DNA of 64,000 nucleotides from Bradyrhizobium sp. 132 (GTDB lineage Bacteria; Pseudomonadota; Alphaproteobacteria; Rhizobiales; Xanthobacteraceae): the NCBI RefSeq assembly GCF_023074185.1, contig NZ_JADPKY010000131.1:1-64000 (forward strand), given 5' to 3'. A program made the translations under genes and the position numbers. The notes under the pieces are model-generated. The model searched no databases, had not been told where the DNA came from, and saw only the letters and a program-made list of their open reading frames with translations. Shown in pieces: positions 43,220 to 51,619 of the stretch; position 1 is the stretch's first letter; each line of letters starts with the position of its first letter.

Positions 43220-44209
43220 ATGTCCATGAAACTCGATCGCCGCCACTTCATCGCCGCCGGCGGCACCGCACTCGCGATGCCTTTCGTCTCGCGCAGCGCC
43301 TCGGCGCAAAGTCCGTGGCCATCGCGGCAGATCCGCGTGATTTGCAGCTATCCCGCTGGCGGACAGACCGATCTGCTCGCACGCGCCTATGGCGAATTCA
43401 TTTCCAAGCAGGTCGGAAAGACCGTCGTCGTCGAGAACAAGCCCGGCGCCTCGGGCGCGATCGGGACGGCGGAGGTTGCCCGCGCGGAGCCCGACGGCCA
43501 CACCATCCTGTGCTCGATCTCGACCACCTACATCATGAACCAGGTGGTGATGAAGGCTCCGGGCTACGACATGGACAAGGATTTGACGCTCGTCAGCGTC
43601 ATTCCGGGCGCCGGCCTGTTGCTGATCGCGAACGCGAAAACCGGCGTCAAGACGCTGAAGGATTTCGTCGCCTTTGCCCGCAAGAGCGGCAAGGTCAATT
43701 TCGGCACCTATAGCGCGGGCTCGGCCCCGCATATGACGATCCACGAGCTCAACAAACAGTACGGCCTTGCGATTGAGCCGATCCATTATCGCGGCGAAGC
43801 CCCGATGTGGACGGGCATGCTGGAAGGTACGCTCGATGCTGCCATGGGCAGCTACACGGCTGCGCAATCGGTTTTGCAGAGCGACCGTGGCACTGTGTTC
43901 GCGGTGCACTCGAAGAAGGTCGACGCGATCCCGGCCATAAAGACCCTCCCCGAGCAGGGCGCGACGTCGAAATTCTTCACCGTCAGCGGCTTCTCCGGCT
44001 GGGCCGTGCCGAAAGCGACGCCGCAGCCGATCGTCGACCGCCTGGCGGAGCTTTGCGTTGCCGCCAACAGCGATCCCAAGGTGAAGGACGTTCTCAACAC
44101 GTTCGTGCTCGAACCCGCGATCGGCTTCAAGGAAACCAACGCGCTGTATCAGCGCGAGCTGCCGATCTGGATCGAGAGCGCGAAGTCGCTCGGCCTCGAG
44201 CCGGCCTGA
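43220..44209 (+). CDS. Bug/TctC-type tripartite tricarboxylate transporter binding protein
   Basis: A 329-residue periplasmic solute-binding protein. The ATG at 43220 has GGAGGG close upstream. A Tat signal (Arg-Arg-His-Phe-Ile-Ala, residues 7-12) is present. The mature start Ile-Arg-Val-Ile-Cys-Ser-Tyr-Pro-Ala-Gly-Gly and Val-Val-Glu-Asn-Lys-Pro-Gly-Ala-Ser-Gly are typical of the Bug family, which bind carboxylates. No TctA/B genes lie nearby, the usual situation for orphan Bug proteins. Confidence 0.9.
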   Translation: MSMKLDRRHFIAAGGTALAMPFVSRSASAQSPWPSRQIRVICSYPAGGQTDLLARAYGEFISKQVGKTVVVENKPGASGAIGTAEVARAEPDGHTILCSISTTYIMNQVVMKAPGYDMDKDLTLVSVIPGAGLLLIANAKTGVKTLKDFVAFARKSGKVNFGTYSAGSAPHMTIHELNKQYGLAIEPIHYRGEAPMWTGMLEGTLDAAMGSYTAAQSVLQSDRGTVFAVHSKKVDAIPAIKTLPEQGATSKFFTVSGFSGWAVPKATPQPIVDRLAELCVAANSDPKVKDVLNTFVLEPAIGFKETNALYQRELPIWIESAKSLGLEPA

Positions 44210-44338
44210 ACGTCGAGGCAAGGTGCCTTCGCGGCACCGGCCTCCGACCAAAGCCTAGTGTCGGAAACGCGGTTTCGCGCTATGATTGTGCCACGCTGGC
44301 GGAAGATCTCCCCGGCGCTGACGAGAAAGGCCGATCCC

Positions 44339-44779
44339 ATGACACCGGATGGCGTCACACCGGATGGCGTCGCCATAGCCGTCATGATCATTCTGCTCTT
44401 TCCGATGGGCTATTTCACGCTGGCTTCGCCCGCCTTCCTGCTGGTGAAGCTGGATATCCAGCCCGTCGCCCAGCTTTTGCGCGGAATGTTCAATGCCCAT
44501 TTTCTGGTGATGCGCGTTGCCGGAATCATCGGAACGGTCGCTTTCCTGCTCGACGGTCGATTGCTCGCTGCGATGGGCGTTGGCTTGGTTACAGCCCTGG
44601 CGATCTACGGACGCCGCGGCTTCATGCGACGGATCGACGACCAGCTCAGCGCGCGAGACGCCGGTGATACCGAAGCCCCACGCCGATTACGCCGGTTACA
44701 TTGGAGCGGGATGCTGGGCAACGCGGTGCTGCTCGCCGCTCTCGTGGCCGGTATCCCCTACGTCGCCCTATCGGCGTGA
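44339..44779 (+). CDS. Small multi-pass membrane protein, unknown
   Basis: A 146-residue membrane protein with four hydrophobic segments. The start at 44339 is preceded by GAAAGG. The longer frame from GTG 44258 is possible. The N-terminus includes a perfect 15-bp tandem duplication that encodes Thr-Pro-Asp-Gly-Val twice. No family was recognised. Confidence 0.55.
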   Translation: MTPDGVTPDGVAIAVMIILLFPMGYFTLASPAFLLVKLDIQPVAQLLRGMFNAHFLVMRVAGIIGTVAFLLDGRLLAAMGVGLVTALAIYGRRGFMRRIDDQLSARDAGDTEAPRRLRRLHWSGMLGNAVLLAALVAGIPYVALSA

Positions 44780-44839
44780 GAGACATCGCGGACGTGTGAC
44801 GGTCATTTGCTGTCGGCGACCGCCGAGCTTGGCGTTCGC

Positions 44840-45808
44840 CTAATGCTCGTCCGCGGCAACGGCGCCCTGTTGCGCCTTGTGGATCGAGGACGGCACTACG
44901 CCGAAATATTTCCGGAACACGCGGCTGAAATGCGATGAGCTGGAGAAGCCCCAGGAGAACGCGACGTCGGTGATGGTCTTGCCGGCATGGGTCTCGAGCT
45001 CCTGGCGGCAATTCTGAAGACGCGCCTGCCAGATGTAGTCGCTCACCGTGGTGCCGCGCTCGGAGAACAACATGTGCAGATAGCGCTTGGAGCAGCCGAG
45101 CTCGGCGGAGATCTGGTCGATGCACAGATCCGGATCGCGCAAATGCTCGCGAATGAAGAACTGCGCGCGCACATACGTCGCTTCGGGCCCGACGCGATCG
45201 AGCATCGTGTCCGCCTCGCGCAGCGGCAGCAGCAAAAGGTCGATCAGCGAATCGGCGACGCCGACCGCACTGTTCGCCGACAGCTTGGCCGCCTCGTCGA
45301 AGGTCGCATGGACGAAATCATGGGCGATCCGCCCCGTCCCCGTGCGTGACGTCAATTTGCAGGCGGGCATTCGCTGCGACGGGAATCCGCGGTCGCGCAG
45401 CAGCGCCTTCGGCACGATCACCACGTCGTGGCGCGTGAAAGCGGGGCTGATGATCGAATGCGGGCAGGAGACGTCATAGGCGATGATGTCGCCCGGGTTC
45501 AGCTCGATGTGGCGGCCATCCTGCTCGAAATAGGACACACCGTAAGTCTGGAAGTGGATCTTGATGTACGGGTGCTCATTGGCCTTGGCGCGCGCCAGCG
45601 TGTGCGCGATGCGATGCTGGCTGACCTCGATCTGGCAGAGCTTCAAGCGCGAGACGGAGGTGTAGTCGATGCGGCCTTCGAGCGAGGACGCCTCCAGCGG
45701 ATCGACGTCGAAATGCCCACACAGGCTCGTCAGCCCATCGATCCAGCTCTGGATCTGCCGCTTCGGCGTCATTCCCGTCGTCGAGAGCGTGTGTATTGTG
45801 TCGGACAT
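44840..45808 (-). CDS. AraC family regulator upstream of xoxF
   Basis: A 322-residue regulator from Met-Ser-Asp-Thr at 45808 (a longer frame reaches 45853). Residues about 40-200 form the AraC-binding-like sensor domain and about 215-318 the double helix-turn-helix (Ile-Ser-Ala-Glu-Leu-Gly-Cys-Ser-Lys-Arg-Tyr-Leu-His ... Val-Ala-Phe-Ser-Trp-Gly-Phe-Ser-Ser-Ser-Ser-His-Phe-Ser-Arg-Val-Phe-Arg). It faces away from xoxF across a 512-bp region, so it is a good candidate to control it, alongside the FlhSR-like pair. Its inducer is unknown. Confidence 0.88.
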   Translation of the reverse strand: MSDTIHTLSTTGMTPKRQIQSWIDGLTSLCGHFDVDPLEASSLEGRIDYTSVSRLKLCQIEVSQHRIAHTLARAKANEHPYIKIHFQTYGVSYFEQDGRHIELNPGDIIAYDVSCPHSIISPAFTRHDVVIVPKALLRDRGFPSQRMPACKLTSRTGTGRIAHDFVHATFDEAAKLSANSAVGVADSLIDLLLLPLREADTMLDRVGPEATYVRAQFFIREHLRDPDLCIDQISAELGCSKRYLHMLFSERGTTVSDYIWQARLQNCRQELETHAGKTITDVAFSWGFSSSSHFSRVFRKYFGVVPSSIHKAQQGAVAADEH

Positions 45809-46320
45809 TAATCCAGCCACTGGTTTGATCCGGAGATTCGATACGAATCGCAACCAGCGCTGCCGGAGCCCTCAGCCATGATTGCGTGACGTTTACCTCG
45901 ATTTGAGCGATCTTCTAGAACGAGCGCCATCGTTCCATTGTCACCCTTGAAAGTTAATCCTCCGCCTTAGTCGCAGCGCCGTCAAGGGGAACCTGAGCGT
46001 TGAAGACGGCCCCAAAGCAATGCGGAAGCTGCTGAATTCGCTACTGCAAAATCAAAATCTTCGTGTCCGTGCGCTGTGAAGCAAACCAGCTTCTCTCTTG
46101 GGCAAGTTTCCCGATTACGAAGTCGTTACGAATTGCGGCAGGAACAACAAGAACGGGCCGCTCTGCACGTGGACCCGTGACTCTCATCAGGAGGAGGTAA
46201 CACCACCGCATCGTTTCTGGTCCCAATCGTGACCGCCCTGCACGAGCAGACGCCGGACCAAAAGCCCGGTGATTAAGCAATGCTTCGGAAACAATAAACG
46301 AGACCAATGGAGGAATGACT
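45809..46320. promoter_or_regulatory. Long divergent regulatory region upstream of xoxF
   Basis: 512 bp without a gene that passes inspection (open frames on the minus strand lack support). The length suggests a complex promoter with several sites. The xoxF ribosome binding site is GGAGG at 46307-46311. AT-rich stretches lie near 45900-45960 and 46030-46070. Confidence 0.6.
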
Positions 46321-48126
46321 ATGCGCAAGGTACTACTGGCGGCCTATCTTGGCTCCGCGGCGGCTCTCGCCGTCGGCAGCGCGTCGGCCAACGATGAAGT
46401 GCTCAAGATGTCGCAAAACCCGAAAGACTGGGTGATGCCGACGGGCGACTACGCCAATACCCGCTATTCCAAACTGAACCAGATCAACGCACAAAACGTA
46501 GGCAAGCTCCAGGTCGCCTGGACCTTCTCGACCGGCGTGCTGCGCGGCCACGAAGGCGGCCCGCTGATCATCGGCAACATGATGTACGTCCACACGCCGT
46601 TCCCGAACAAGGTCTACGCTATTGACCTTTCCAACGAGAACAAGATCGTCTGGAAGTACGAGCCGAAGCAGGACCCGAATGTCATCCCGGTGATGTGCTG
46701 CGATACGGTCAACCGCGGCTTGGCCTTTGGCGACGGCAAGATCTTCCTGCATCAGGCCGACACCACGCTCGTCGCACTCGACGCCAAGAGCGGTCAGGTG
46801 GCATGGACCGCGAAGAATGGCGACGCCAGCAAGGGCGAGACCGGCACTTCGGCTCCAATGGTCGTCAAGGACAAGGTGCTGATCGGTATCTCTGGCGGCG
46901 AGTTCGGCGTTCAGGCCCACATGTCCGCCTACGACATCAAGACCGGCAAGCTGGCATGGCGTGGATACTCGGAAGGACCGGATGATCAGCTTCTGGTCGA
47001 CCCCGAGAAGACCACAGCACTCGGCAAGCCGATCGGCAAGGACTCCAGCCTCAAGACCTGGCAAGGCGATCAGTGGAAGATCGGTGGCGGCGCGACCTGG
47101 GGCTGGATCTCCTACGATCCCGCGCTGAACCTCGTCTATTACGGCTCCGGCAATCCCTCGACCTGGAATCCGAAGCAGCGTCCCGGCGACAACAAATGGT
47201 CGATGACGATCTGGGCGCGCAACCCGGATACGGGCGTTGCCAAGTGGGTCTATCAGATGACGCCCCACGACGAGTGGGACTATGACGGCGTCAACGAGAT
47301 GATCCTCTCGGACCAGACGATCAACGGAGCGCCGCGCAAGCTGCTGACGCACTTCGATCGTAACGGCCTCGGCTACACGCTCGATCGTGTCAACGGTGAG
47401 CTTCTGGTCGCCGAAAAGTACGATCCGAAGGTCAACTGGACCTCCGGCGTCGACATGGACAAGAACTCGCCGACCTATGGCCGTCCGAAGGTGCTCGACA
47501 CAGCTTCGACCGACAAGGCGGGCGAGGACCACAACGTGAAGGGCATCTGCCCGGCCGCGCTCGGCACCAAGGACGAGCAGCCGGCAGCCTACTCGCCGGA
47601 CACGCAGCTGTTCTACGTTCCGACCAACCACGTCTGCATGGACTACGAACCGTTCAAGGTGAGCTACACCGCGGGCCAGCCCTATGTGGGTGCGACGCTC
47701 TCGATGTATCCGCCGCAGGGTGAAACCCATATGGGTAACTTCATCGCCTGGGACGGCAAGACCGGCAAGATCGTCTGGTCGAACAAGGAGCAGTTCTCGG
47801 TCTGGTCGGGTGCACTCGCAACCGCGGGCAACGTGGTGTTCTACGGAACGCTCGAAGGCTACCTGAAGGCAGTCGATGCCAAGACCGGCAAGGAGCTCTA
47901 CAAGTTCAAGACTCCCTCCGGTATCATCGGCAACGTCACCACCTACGAGAACGGCGGCAAGCAGTATATCGCAGTCCTCTCCGGCGTGGGTGGCTGGGCC
48001 GGTATCGGTCTGGCGGCGGGTCTGACCGATCCGACCGCAGGTCTCGGCGCAGTCGGTGGCTACGCGGCGCTCAGCAGCTACACGGCACTCGGCGGTACGC
48101 TGACCGTGTTCTCGCTGCCCAACTAG
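46321..48126 (+). CDS. xoxF: Lanthanide-dependent methanol dehydrogenase XoxF
   Basis: A 601-residue periplasmic quinoprotein oxidising methanol to formaldehyde (or formate). The start at 46321 is chosen because GGAGG lies 9 bases before it, whereas the ATG at 46315 has only 3 bases of spacing. It has a signal peptide (about 1-23), the disulfide pair Cys126-Cys127, metal/PQQ ligands E194 and N278, catalytic D320 and lanthanide-coordinating D322 (Trp-Asp-Tyr-Asp). Ca-type MxaF has Ala at D322. The length and motifs fit XoxF. Cerium-induced methanol dehydrogenase is known from Bradyrhizobium. It is followed by a terminator-like hairpin, then xoxG. Confidence 0.97.
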   Translation: MRKVLLAAYLGSAAALAVGSASANDEVLKMSQNPKDWVMPTGDYANTRYSKLNQINAQNVGKLQVAWTFSTGVLRGHEGGPLIIGNMMYVHTPFPNKVYAIDLSNENKIVWKYEPKQDPNVIPVMCCDTVNRGLAFGDGKIFLHQADTTLVALDAKSGQVAWTAKNGDASKGETGTSAPMVVKDKVLIGISGGEFGVQAHMSAYDIKTGKLAWRGYSEGPDDQLLVDPEKTTALGKPIGKDSSLKTWQGDQWKIGGGATWGWISYDPALNLVYYGSGNPSTWNPKQRPGDNKWSMTIWARNPDTGVAKWVYQMTPHDEWDYDGVNEMILSDQTINGAPRKLLTHFDRNGLGYTLDRVNGELLVAEKYDPKVNWTSGVDMDKNSPTYGRPKVLDTASTDKAGEDHNVKGICPAALGTKDEQPAAYSPDTQLFYVPTNHVCMDYEPFKVSYTAGQPYVGATLSMYPPQGETHMGNFIAWDGKTGKIVWSNKEQFSVWSGALATAGNVVFYGTLEGYLKAVDAKTGKELYKFKTPSGIIGNVTTYENGGKQYIAVLSGVGGWAGIGLAAGLTDPTAGLGAVGGYAALSSYTALGGTLTVFSLPN

Positions 48127-48142
48127 GCCTCTCAGCATCGCT

Positions 48143-48171
48143 CCGGCGCGTGGATCTACTCCACGCGCCGG
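48143..48171 (+). terminator. Hairpin between xoxF and xoxG
   Basis: A perfect 12-bp stem (48143-48154 with 48160-48171) and a 5-base loop, 17 bp after the xoxF stop. There is no T run, so it may attenuate rather than stop transcription into xoxG, letting xoxF be made in excess. Confidence 0.65.
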
Positions 48172-48205
48172 CTCGTCTCACAGAATGCCTTCCGAGGAAA
48201 ATCTC

Positions 48206-48727
48206 TTGCGTAAAATCTGCTCTGCCATCGCTGCGATGTTTTTGATTGCGTCCGGGGGAATTGCCGTCGCGGACGGCTCAGGTGATCCGACCGCCGTCAA
48301 GCAGAACGAAACCGGCGAATGGTCCGACAAGGAAGGCAACCCAACCTACAAGATCACGGAGGGCTCTGTGGACTGGTACACCTATTCCGGGTACCGCCGC
48401 TATCACTCGGACTGCCATGTGTGTCACGGCCCGGATGGAATGGGCTCGACCTACGCCCCGGCGCTGAAGGATTCGCTGAAGACGATGAGCTACGCGGATT
48501 TTCTCGGCGTCGTCGCCTCCGGCCGCAAGAACATCTCGACTGCCCAGGAGAACGTGATGCCGGCCTTCGGCGATAACCCGAACGTCGCCTGCTACATGGA
48601 CGATCTCTACGTCTATCTGCGCGCCCGCTCCAACGAGGCCTGGGGCCGCACCCGACCTGGCAAGCACGAGGACAAGAACGACGCCTATACCAAGAACGAA
48701 GATTCGTGCATGGGCAACAAGAAGTGA
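48206..48727 (+). CDS. xoxG: XoxG-type c-type cytochrome
   Basis: A 173-residue periplasmic cytochrome c, electron acceptor of XoxF. The TTG at 48206 is preceded by GAGGA at ideal spacing, which is better than the ATG at 48185. The first 20 residues then form a clean signal peptide. In numbering from the ATG, heme binds Cys77-His-Val-Cys80-His81, and a Met in Val-Met-Pro-Ala-Phe-Gly is the likely axial ligand. The C-terminus has extra Cys residues and a Lys-rich tail, like methanol-related four-Cys cytochromes. The family is small and dedicated to methanol oxidation. Confidence 0.93.
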   Translation: MRKICSAIAAMFLIASGGIAVADGSGDPTAVKQNETGEWSDKEGNPTYKITEGSVDWYTYSGYRRYHSDCHVCHGPDGMGSTYAPALKDSLKTMSYADFLGVVASGRKNISTAQENVMPAFGDNPNVACYMDDLYVYLRARSNEAWGRTRPGKHEDKNDAYTKNEDSCMGNKK

Positions 48728-48788
48728 ACGTGCGGAGCCCGACCAGGACCTGGTTCCTGGCGCCCTGCTAGAATTTGAGGAGTTTACG

Positions 48789-49898
48789 ATGAAGACACGC
48801 GCCGCCGTCGCTTTCGAAGCCAAGAAGCCGCTCGAGATAGTGGAGGTCGATCTGGAAGGACCGAAGGTCGGCGAAGTCCTGGTCGAGATCAAGGCGACGG
48901 GCATCTGCCACACCGACGCCTACACGCTCGACGGCTTCGACAGCGAAGGAATCTTCCCGTCGATCCTCGGCCATGAGGGCGCCGGCATCATTCGCGAGAT
49001 CGGTCCTGGCGTGACCTCGGTGAAGCCGGGCGACCACGTCATCCCGCTCTACACGCCGGAATGCCGGCAGTGCAAAAGCTGCCTCAGCCAGAAGACCAAT
49101 CTCTGCACCGCAATCCGCGCGACTCAGGGCAAGGGCGTGATGCCGGACGGCACCAGCCGCTTCTCCTACAAGGGCAAGCCGATCTACCACTACATGGGCT
49201 GCTCGACCTTCTCGAACTTCACCGTGCTGCCGGAGATCGCGGTCGCCAAGATCCGCGAGGACGCGCCGTTCGACAAGAGCTGCTACATCGGCTGCGGCGT
49301 CACCACCGGCGTCGGCGCCGTCGTCAATACCGCCAAGGTCGAGCCGGGCTCCAACGTCGTGGTGTTCGGCCTCGGCGGCATCGGCCTCAACGTGATCCAG
49401 GGCGCCAAGATGGCCGGCGCCGACAAGATCATCGGCGTCGACATCAACGACTCCAAGGAGGAATGGGGCCGGCGGTTCGGCATGACCGATTTCGTCAATC
49501 CCAAGAAGATCACCGGCGACATTGTCCCGCATCTCGTGACCCTGACGGACGGCGGCGCCGACTACACCTTCGACTGCACCGGCAACACCACGGTGATGCG
49601 CCAGGCGCTGGAAGCCTGCCATCGCGGCTGGGGCACCTCGATCATCATCGGCGTTGCCGAATCCGGCAAGGAGATCGCCACCCGCCCGTTCCAGCTCGTC
49701 ACCGGGCGCAACTGGCGGGGCACCGCCTTCGGCGGCGCGCGCGGCCGCACCGACGTGCCGAAGATCGTCGACTGGTACATGAACGGAAAGATCCAGATCG
49801 ACCCGATGATCACCCACACGCTCAAGCTCGAAGACATCAACAAAGGCTTCGAGCTGATGCATGAGGGCAAATCCATCCGTTCAGTCGTCGTGTTCTAG
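48789..49898 (+). CDS. frmA: S-(hydroxymethyl)glutathione dehydrogenase (class III alcohol dehydrogenase)
   Basis: A 369-residue zinc dehydrogenase that oxidises S-hydroxymethylglutathione to S-formylglutathione with NAD+. Catalytic zinc ligands include C40 (Gly-Ile-Cys-His-Thr) and H62-E63 (Gly-His-Glu-Gly). The structural zinc site is C92, C95, C98, C106. The GroES-like domain is followed by the Rossmann domain with Gly-Leu-Gly-Gly-Ile-Gly. A GAGGAG site precedes the ATG. It is the second step of formaldehyde oxidation, located just after xoxG and before gfa (34 bp). The symbol is the E. coli name; Paracoccus calls this gene flhA. Confidence 0.97.
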   Translation: MKTRAAVAFEAKKPLEIVEVDLEGPKVGEVLVEIKATGICHTDAYTLDGFDSEGIFPSILGHEGAGIIREIGPGVTSVKPGDHVIPLYTPECRQCKSCLSQKTNLCTAIRATQGKGVMPDGTSRFSYKGKPIYHYMGCSTFSNFTVLPEIAVAKIREDAPFDKSCYIGCGVTTGVGAVVNTAKVEPGSNVVVFGLGGIGLNVIQGAKMAGADKIIGVDINDSKEEWGRRFGMTDFVNPKKITGDIVPHLVTLTDGGADYTFDCTGNTTVMRQALEACHRGWGTSIIIGVAESGKEIATRPFQLVTGRNWRGTAFGGARGRTDVPKIVDWYMNGKIQIDPMITHTLKLEDINKGFELMHEGKSIRSVVVF

Positions 49899-49932
49899 TT
49901 CGAAAAGCGTCACCCCCAAGGAGGATCGACCC

Positions 49933-50496
49933 ATGACTGTTGCACTCCATCCCTCGATCGATAACGGCCTCAAACAGGGCAGCGGCAGCTTTGCCGGCGG
50001 CACGCTCGTATGCAAATGCAAGGACCATCAGGTCAAGGTCGCCGTCAAGGGCGACGTCGCGCACAACCACGCCTGTGGCTGCACCAAGTGCTGGAAGCCG
50101 CAGGGCGCGAATTTCTCCGTCGTCGCCGTGGTGCCGCGCCAGAACGTCAGCGTGATTGAGAACGGCGACAAGCTCCAGATCGTCGACCCCTCTGCGGTGA
50201 TCCAGCGCCATGCCTGCAAGGCCTGCGGCACCCACATGTACGGCCGCATCGAGAACAAGGGCCACCCGTTCTACGGCCTCGACTTCATTCACCCCGAACT
50301 GTTCCAGGAACAGGGTTCGCAGGCACCGCAATTCGCCGCCTTCGTCTCCTCGGTGATCGAAGCGGGCGTGAAGCCGGAGGAAATGCCCGGTATTCGTTCG
50401 CGGCTGAAGGAAATCGGCCTCGAGCCCTATGACTGCCTGTCGCCGGCGCTGATGGACGCGATCGCGACCCACGTGGCGAAGGCCAAAGCCGCCTGA
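49933..50496 (+). CDS. gfa: S-(hydroxymethyl)glutathione synthase (Gfa)
   Basis: A 187-residue zinc protein that speeds the condensation of formaldehyde with glutathione. Zinc/Cys sites are C27-x-C29, C48-x-C50-x2-C53, and C95-x2-C98, as in Paracoccus Gfa. The ATG at 49933 has GGAGG about 10 bases upstream. The frame extending to 49861 overlaps frmA and is not used. It is the first step of the pathway. A large hairpin at 50522-50559 follows the stop by 25 bp. Confidence 0.95.
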   Translation: MTVALHPSIDNGLKQGSGSFAGGTLVCKCKDHQVKVAVKGDVAHNHACGCTKCWKPQGANFSVVAVVPRQNVSVIENGDKLQIVDPSAVIQRHACKACGTHMYGRIENKGHPFYGLDFIHPELFQEQGSQAPQFAAFVSSVIEAGVKPEEMPGIRSRLKEIGLEPYDCLSPALMDAIATHVAKAKAA

Positions 50497-50521
50497 GCCA
50501 AGCCGCCTGACGTTTGCCGCG

Positions 50522-50559
50522 CCCGTCCGCTCGCTGGTTCTCGCCAGCGAGCGGACGGG
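50522..50559 (+). terminator. Long hairpin after gfa
   Basis: A perfect 16-bp stem (50522-50537 with 50544-50559) and a 6-base loop. There is no T run; it likely ends or stabilises the frmA-gfa message. Confidence 0.7.
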
Positions 50560-50765
50560 TCCGGCCCCAGGACCAATCGCGGCGATGCCCCCGCTTCTCC
50601 ACTCTGCGTATACGAGGGCCATCAGGTCCCTCAGTCCTGGTCTCTGAATGACTGCGCAGGGCCGCCGGCTTCCTGCTTGAAGTCCGCAGCGCTTGCGTTT
50701 CTCCCTCCCTCGACTGAGGCATCCTGCTTCGTCCGCACAGTTCTTCTGGCGGACGAAGCTTTTTT
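50560..50765 (+). ncRNA. Candidate small RNA with intrinsic terminator (tentative)
   Basis: A stretch of about 200 bp without a gene, ending in an 11-bp stem (50726-50736 with 50749-50759) followed by six T's. The terminator does not directly follow any gene; the gfa hairpin lies between. A separate transcript is one explanation. It may equally be a second terminator of the gfa operon. No RNA family was recognised. Confidence 0.3.
50726..50765 (+). terminator. Classic intrinsic terminator
   Basis: Stem GCTTCGTCCGC/GCGGACGAAGC, a 12-base loop, then TTTTTT at 50760-50765. Confidence 0.85.
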
Positions 50766-50850
50766 CATTGTGCCCGTTTCGGGAGGCGCGCTGTGTGATG
50801 CAGCGCCCTGCTTTTGACAAACCTTCGTTGCAATCTTTTCCCGTCGATAA

Positions 50851-50910
50851 CAGCTGACTAGAGAACAGCTGACTAGAGAACGGCTGACTAGAGAACGGCT
50901 GACTAGAGAA
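50851..50910. repeat. Four tandem 15-bp repeats
   Basis: Four direct copies of a 15-bp unit (CAGCTGACTAGAGAA, with CA changed to CG in copies three and four) without spacers. Each unit holds AGCTGACTAG. It could be a binding-site array or slippage-born, and lies 256 bp upstream of the molybdenum hydroxylase genes. Confidence 0.9.
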
Positions 50911-51165
50911 CACTTGGCTGTGAACGCCGGACCGAGGCGATCTCTGCTACGATTGCGTCGTCACGATGCCGCGCGAAACTAATAATCAAGAACAAGACGG
51001 AGGTATCGAGCACATCCGGACATGACACTCGCATTCCTGCTTCCTGCCGGGATCTGCCCGCGCTGGATGACGGCCGGAACGCGACGACACGACGCAGCAG
51101 GCATTGCACCGACCGACGTCGGGACAATTTGAAATCGGCAAGCTTATGAAGAGCGAGGGACGATC
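50911..51165. promoter_or_regulatory. Region upstream of the molybdenum hydroxylase
   Basis: No gene was recognised. The tandem repeats end at its left side. Expected to hold the promoter of the two-gene operon starting at 51166. Confidence 0.4.
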
Positions 51166-51618
51166 ATGATCAAGGTGAAGATCAACGGCCAGGAACAGAG
51201 CTGGGACGGCGACCCGGATCTCCCGCTACTCTGGTTCCTGCGCGACGAGGCCGGGCTGACCGGCACCAAGTTCGGCTGTGGCCAGGCCCTTTGCGGCGCC
51301 TGCACCGTCATCGTCGACAAGGAAGCCGTGCGCTCCTGCATCACATCGATCAACGACGTCGCCGGCCGCGAGGTCACGACGATCGAGGGACTGGATCCGA
51401 ACGGCGATCACGCGGTGCAGAAGGCCTGGCGCCAGGTCAACGTACCCCAATGCGGCTTCTGCCAGGCGGGCCAGATCATGCAGGCGGCGGCGCTACTGAT
51501 GGACAACCCAAAGCCGTCGCACGACCAGATCCGCGAAGCGATGGCCGGCAACATCTGCCGCTGCGGCTGCTACCAGCGCATTGAGAACGCGGTCTATCTC
51601 GCATCGACGGGAGTGTGA
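51166..51618 (+). CDS. 2Fe-2S subunit of a xanthine-dehydrogenase-family enzyme (IorA-like)
   Basis: A 150-residue iron-sulfur protein with two [2Fe-2S] clusters. The N-terminal plant-type ferredoxin fold has Cys-Gly-x-Ala-Leu-Cys-Gly-Ala-Cys (about residues 40-48) and a further Cys near 60. The C-terminal helical domain has Cys-Gly-Phe-Cys and Cys-Arg-Cys-Gly-Cys. It serves as the electron-transfer subunit for the molybdenum subunit downstream and is a typical partner of isoquinoline-1-oxidoreductase-like enzymes. The spacing to the next gene is 1 bp. Confidence 0.93.
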   Translation: MIKVKINGQEQSWDGDPDLPLLWFLRDEAGLTGTKFGCGQALCGACTVIVDKEAVRSCITSINDVAGREVTTIEGLDPNGDHAVQKAWRQVNVPQCGFCQAGQIMQAAALLMDNPKPSHDQIREAMAGNICRCGCYQRIENAVYLASTGV

Positions 51619-51619
51619 C

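Noticed and set aside
46041..46328. A 95-codon minus-strand gene upstream of xoxF
   Set aside because: It would overlap the xoxF ribosome binding site and start, and shows no recognisable motif.
46333..48138. A 601-codon minus-strand frame opposite xoxF
   Set aside because: Same shadow effect. It has no ribosome binding site and no known domain.
50851..50910. CRISPR array
   Set aside because: The 15-bp units are directly adjacent with no spacers, so they are simple tandem repeats.
49837..50913. A minus-strand frame starting with a Phe-Ser-Ser-Gln repeat
   Set aside because: The repeat comes from translating the four 15-bp DNA repeats, and the rest is the antisense of gfa.
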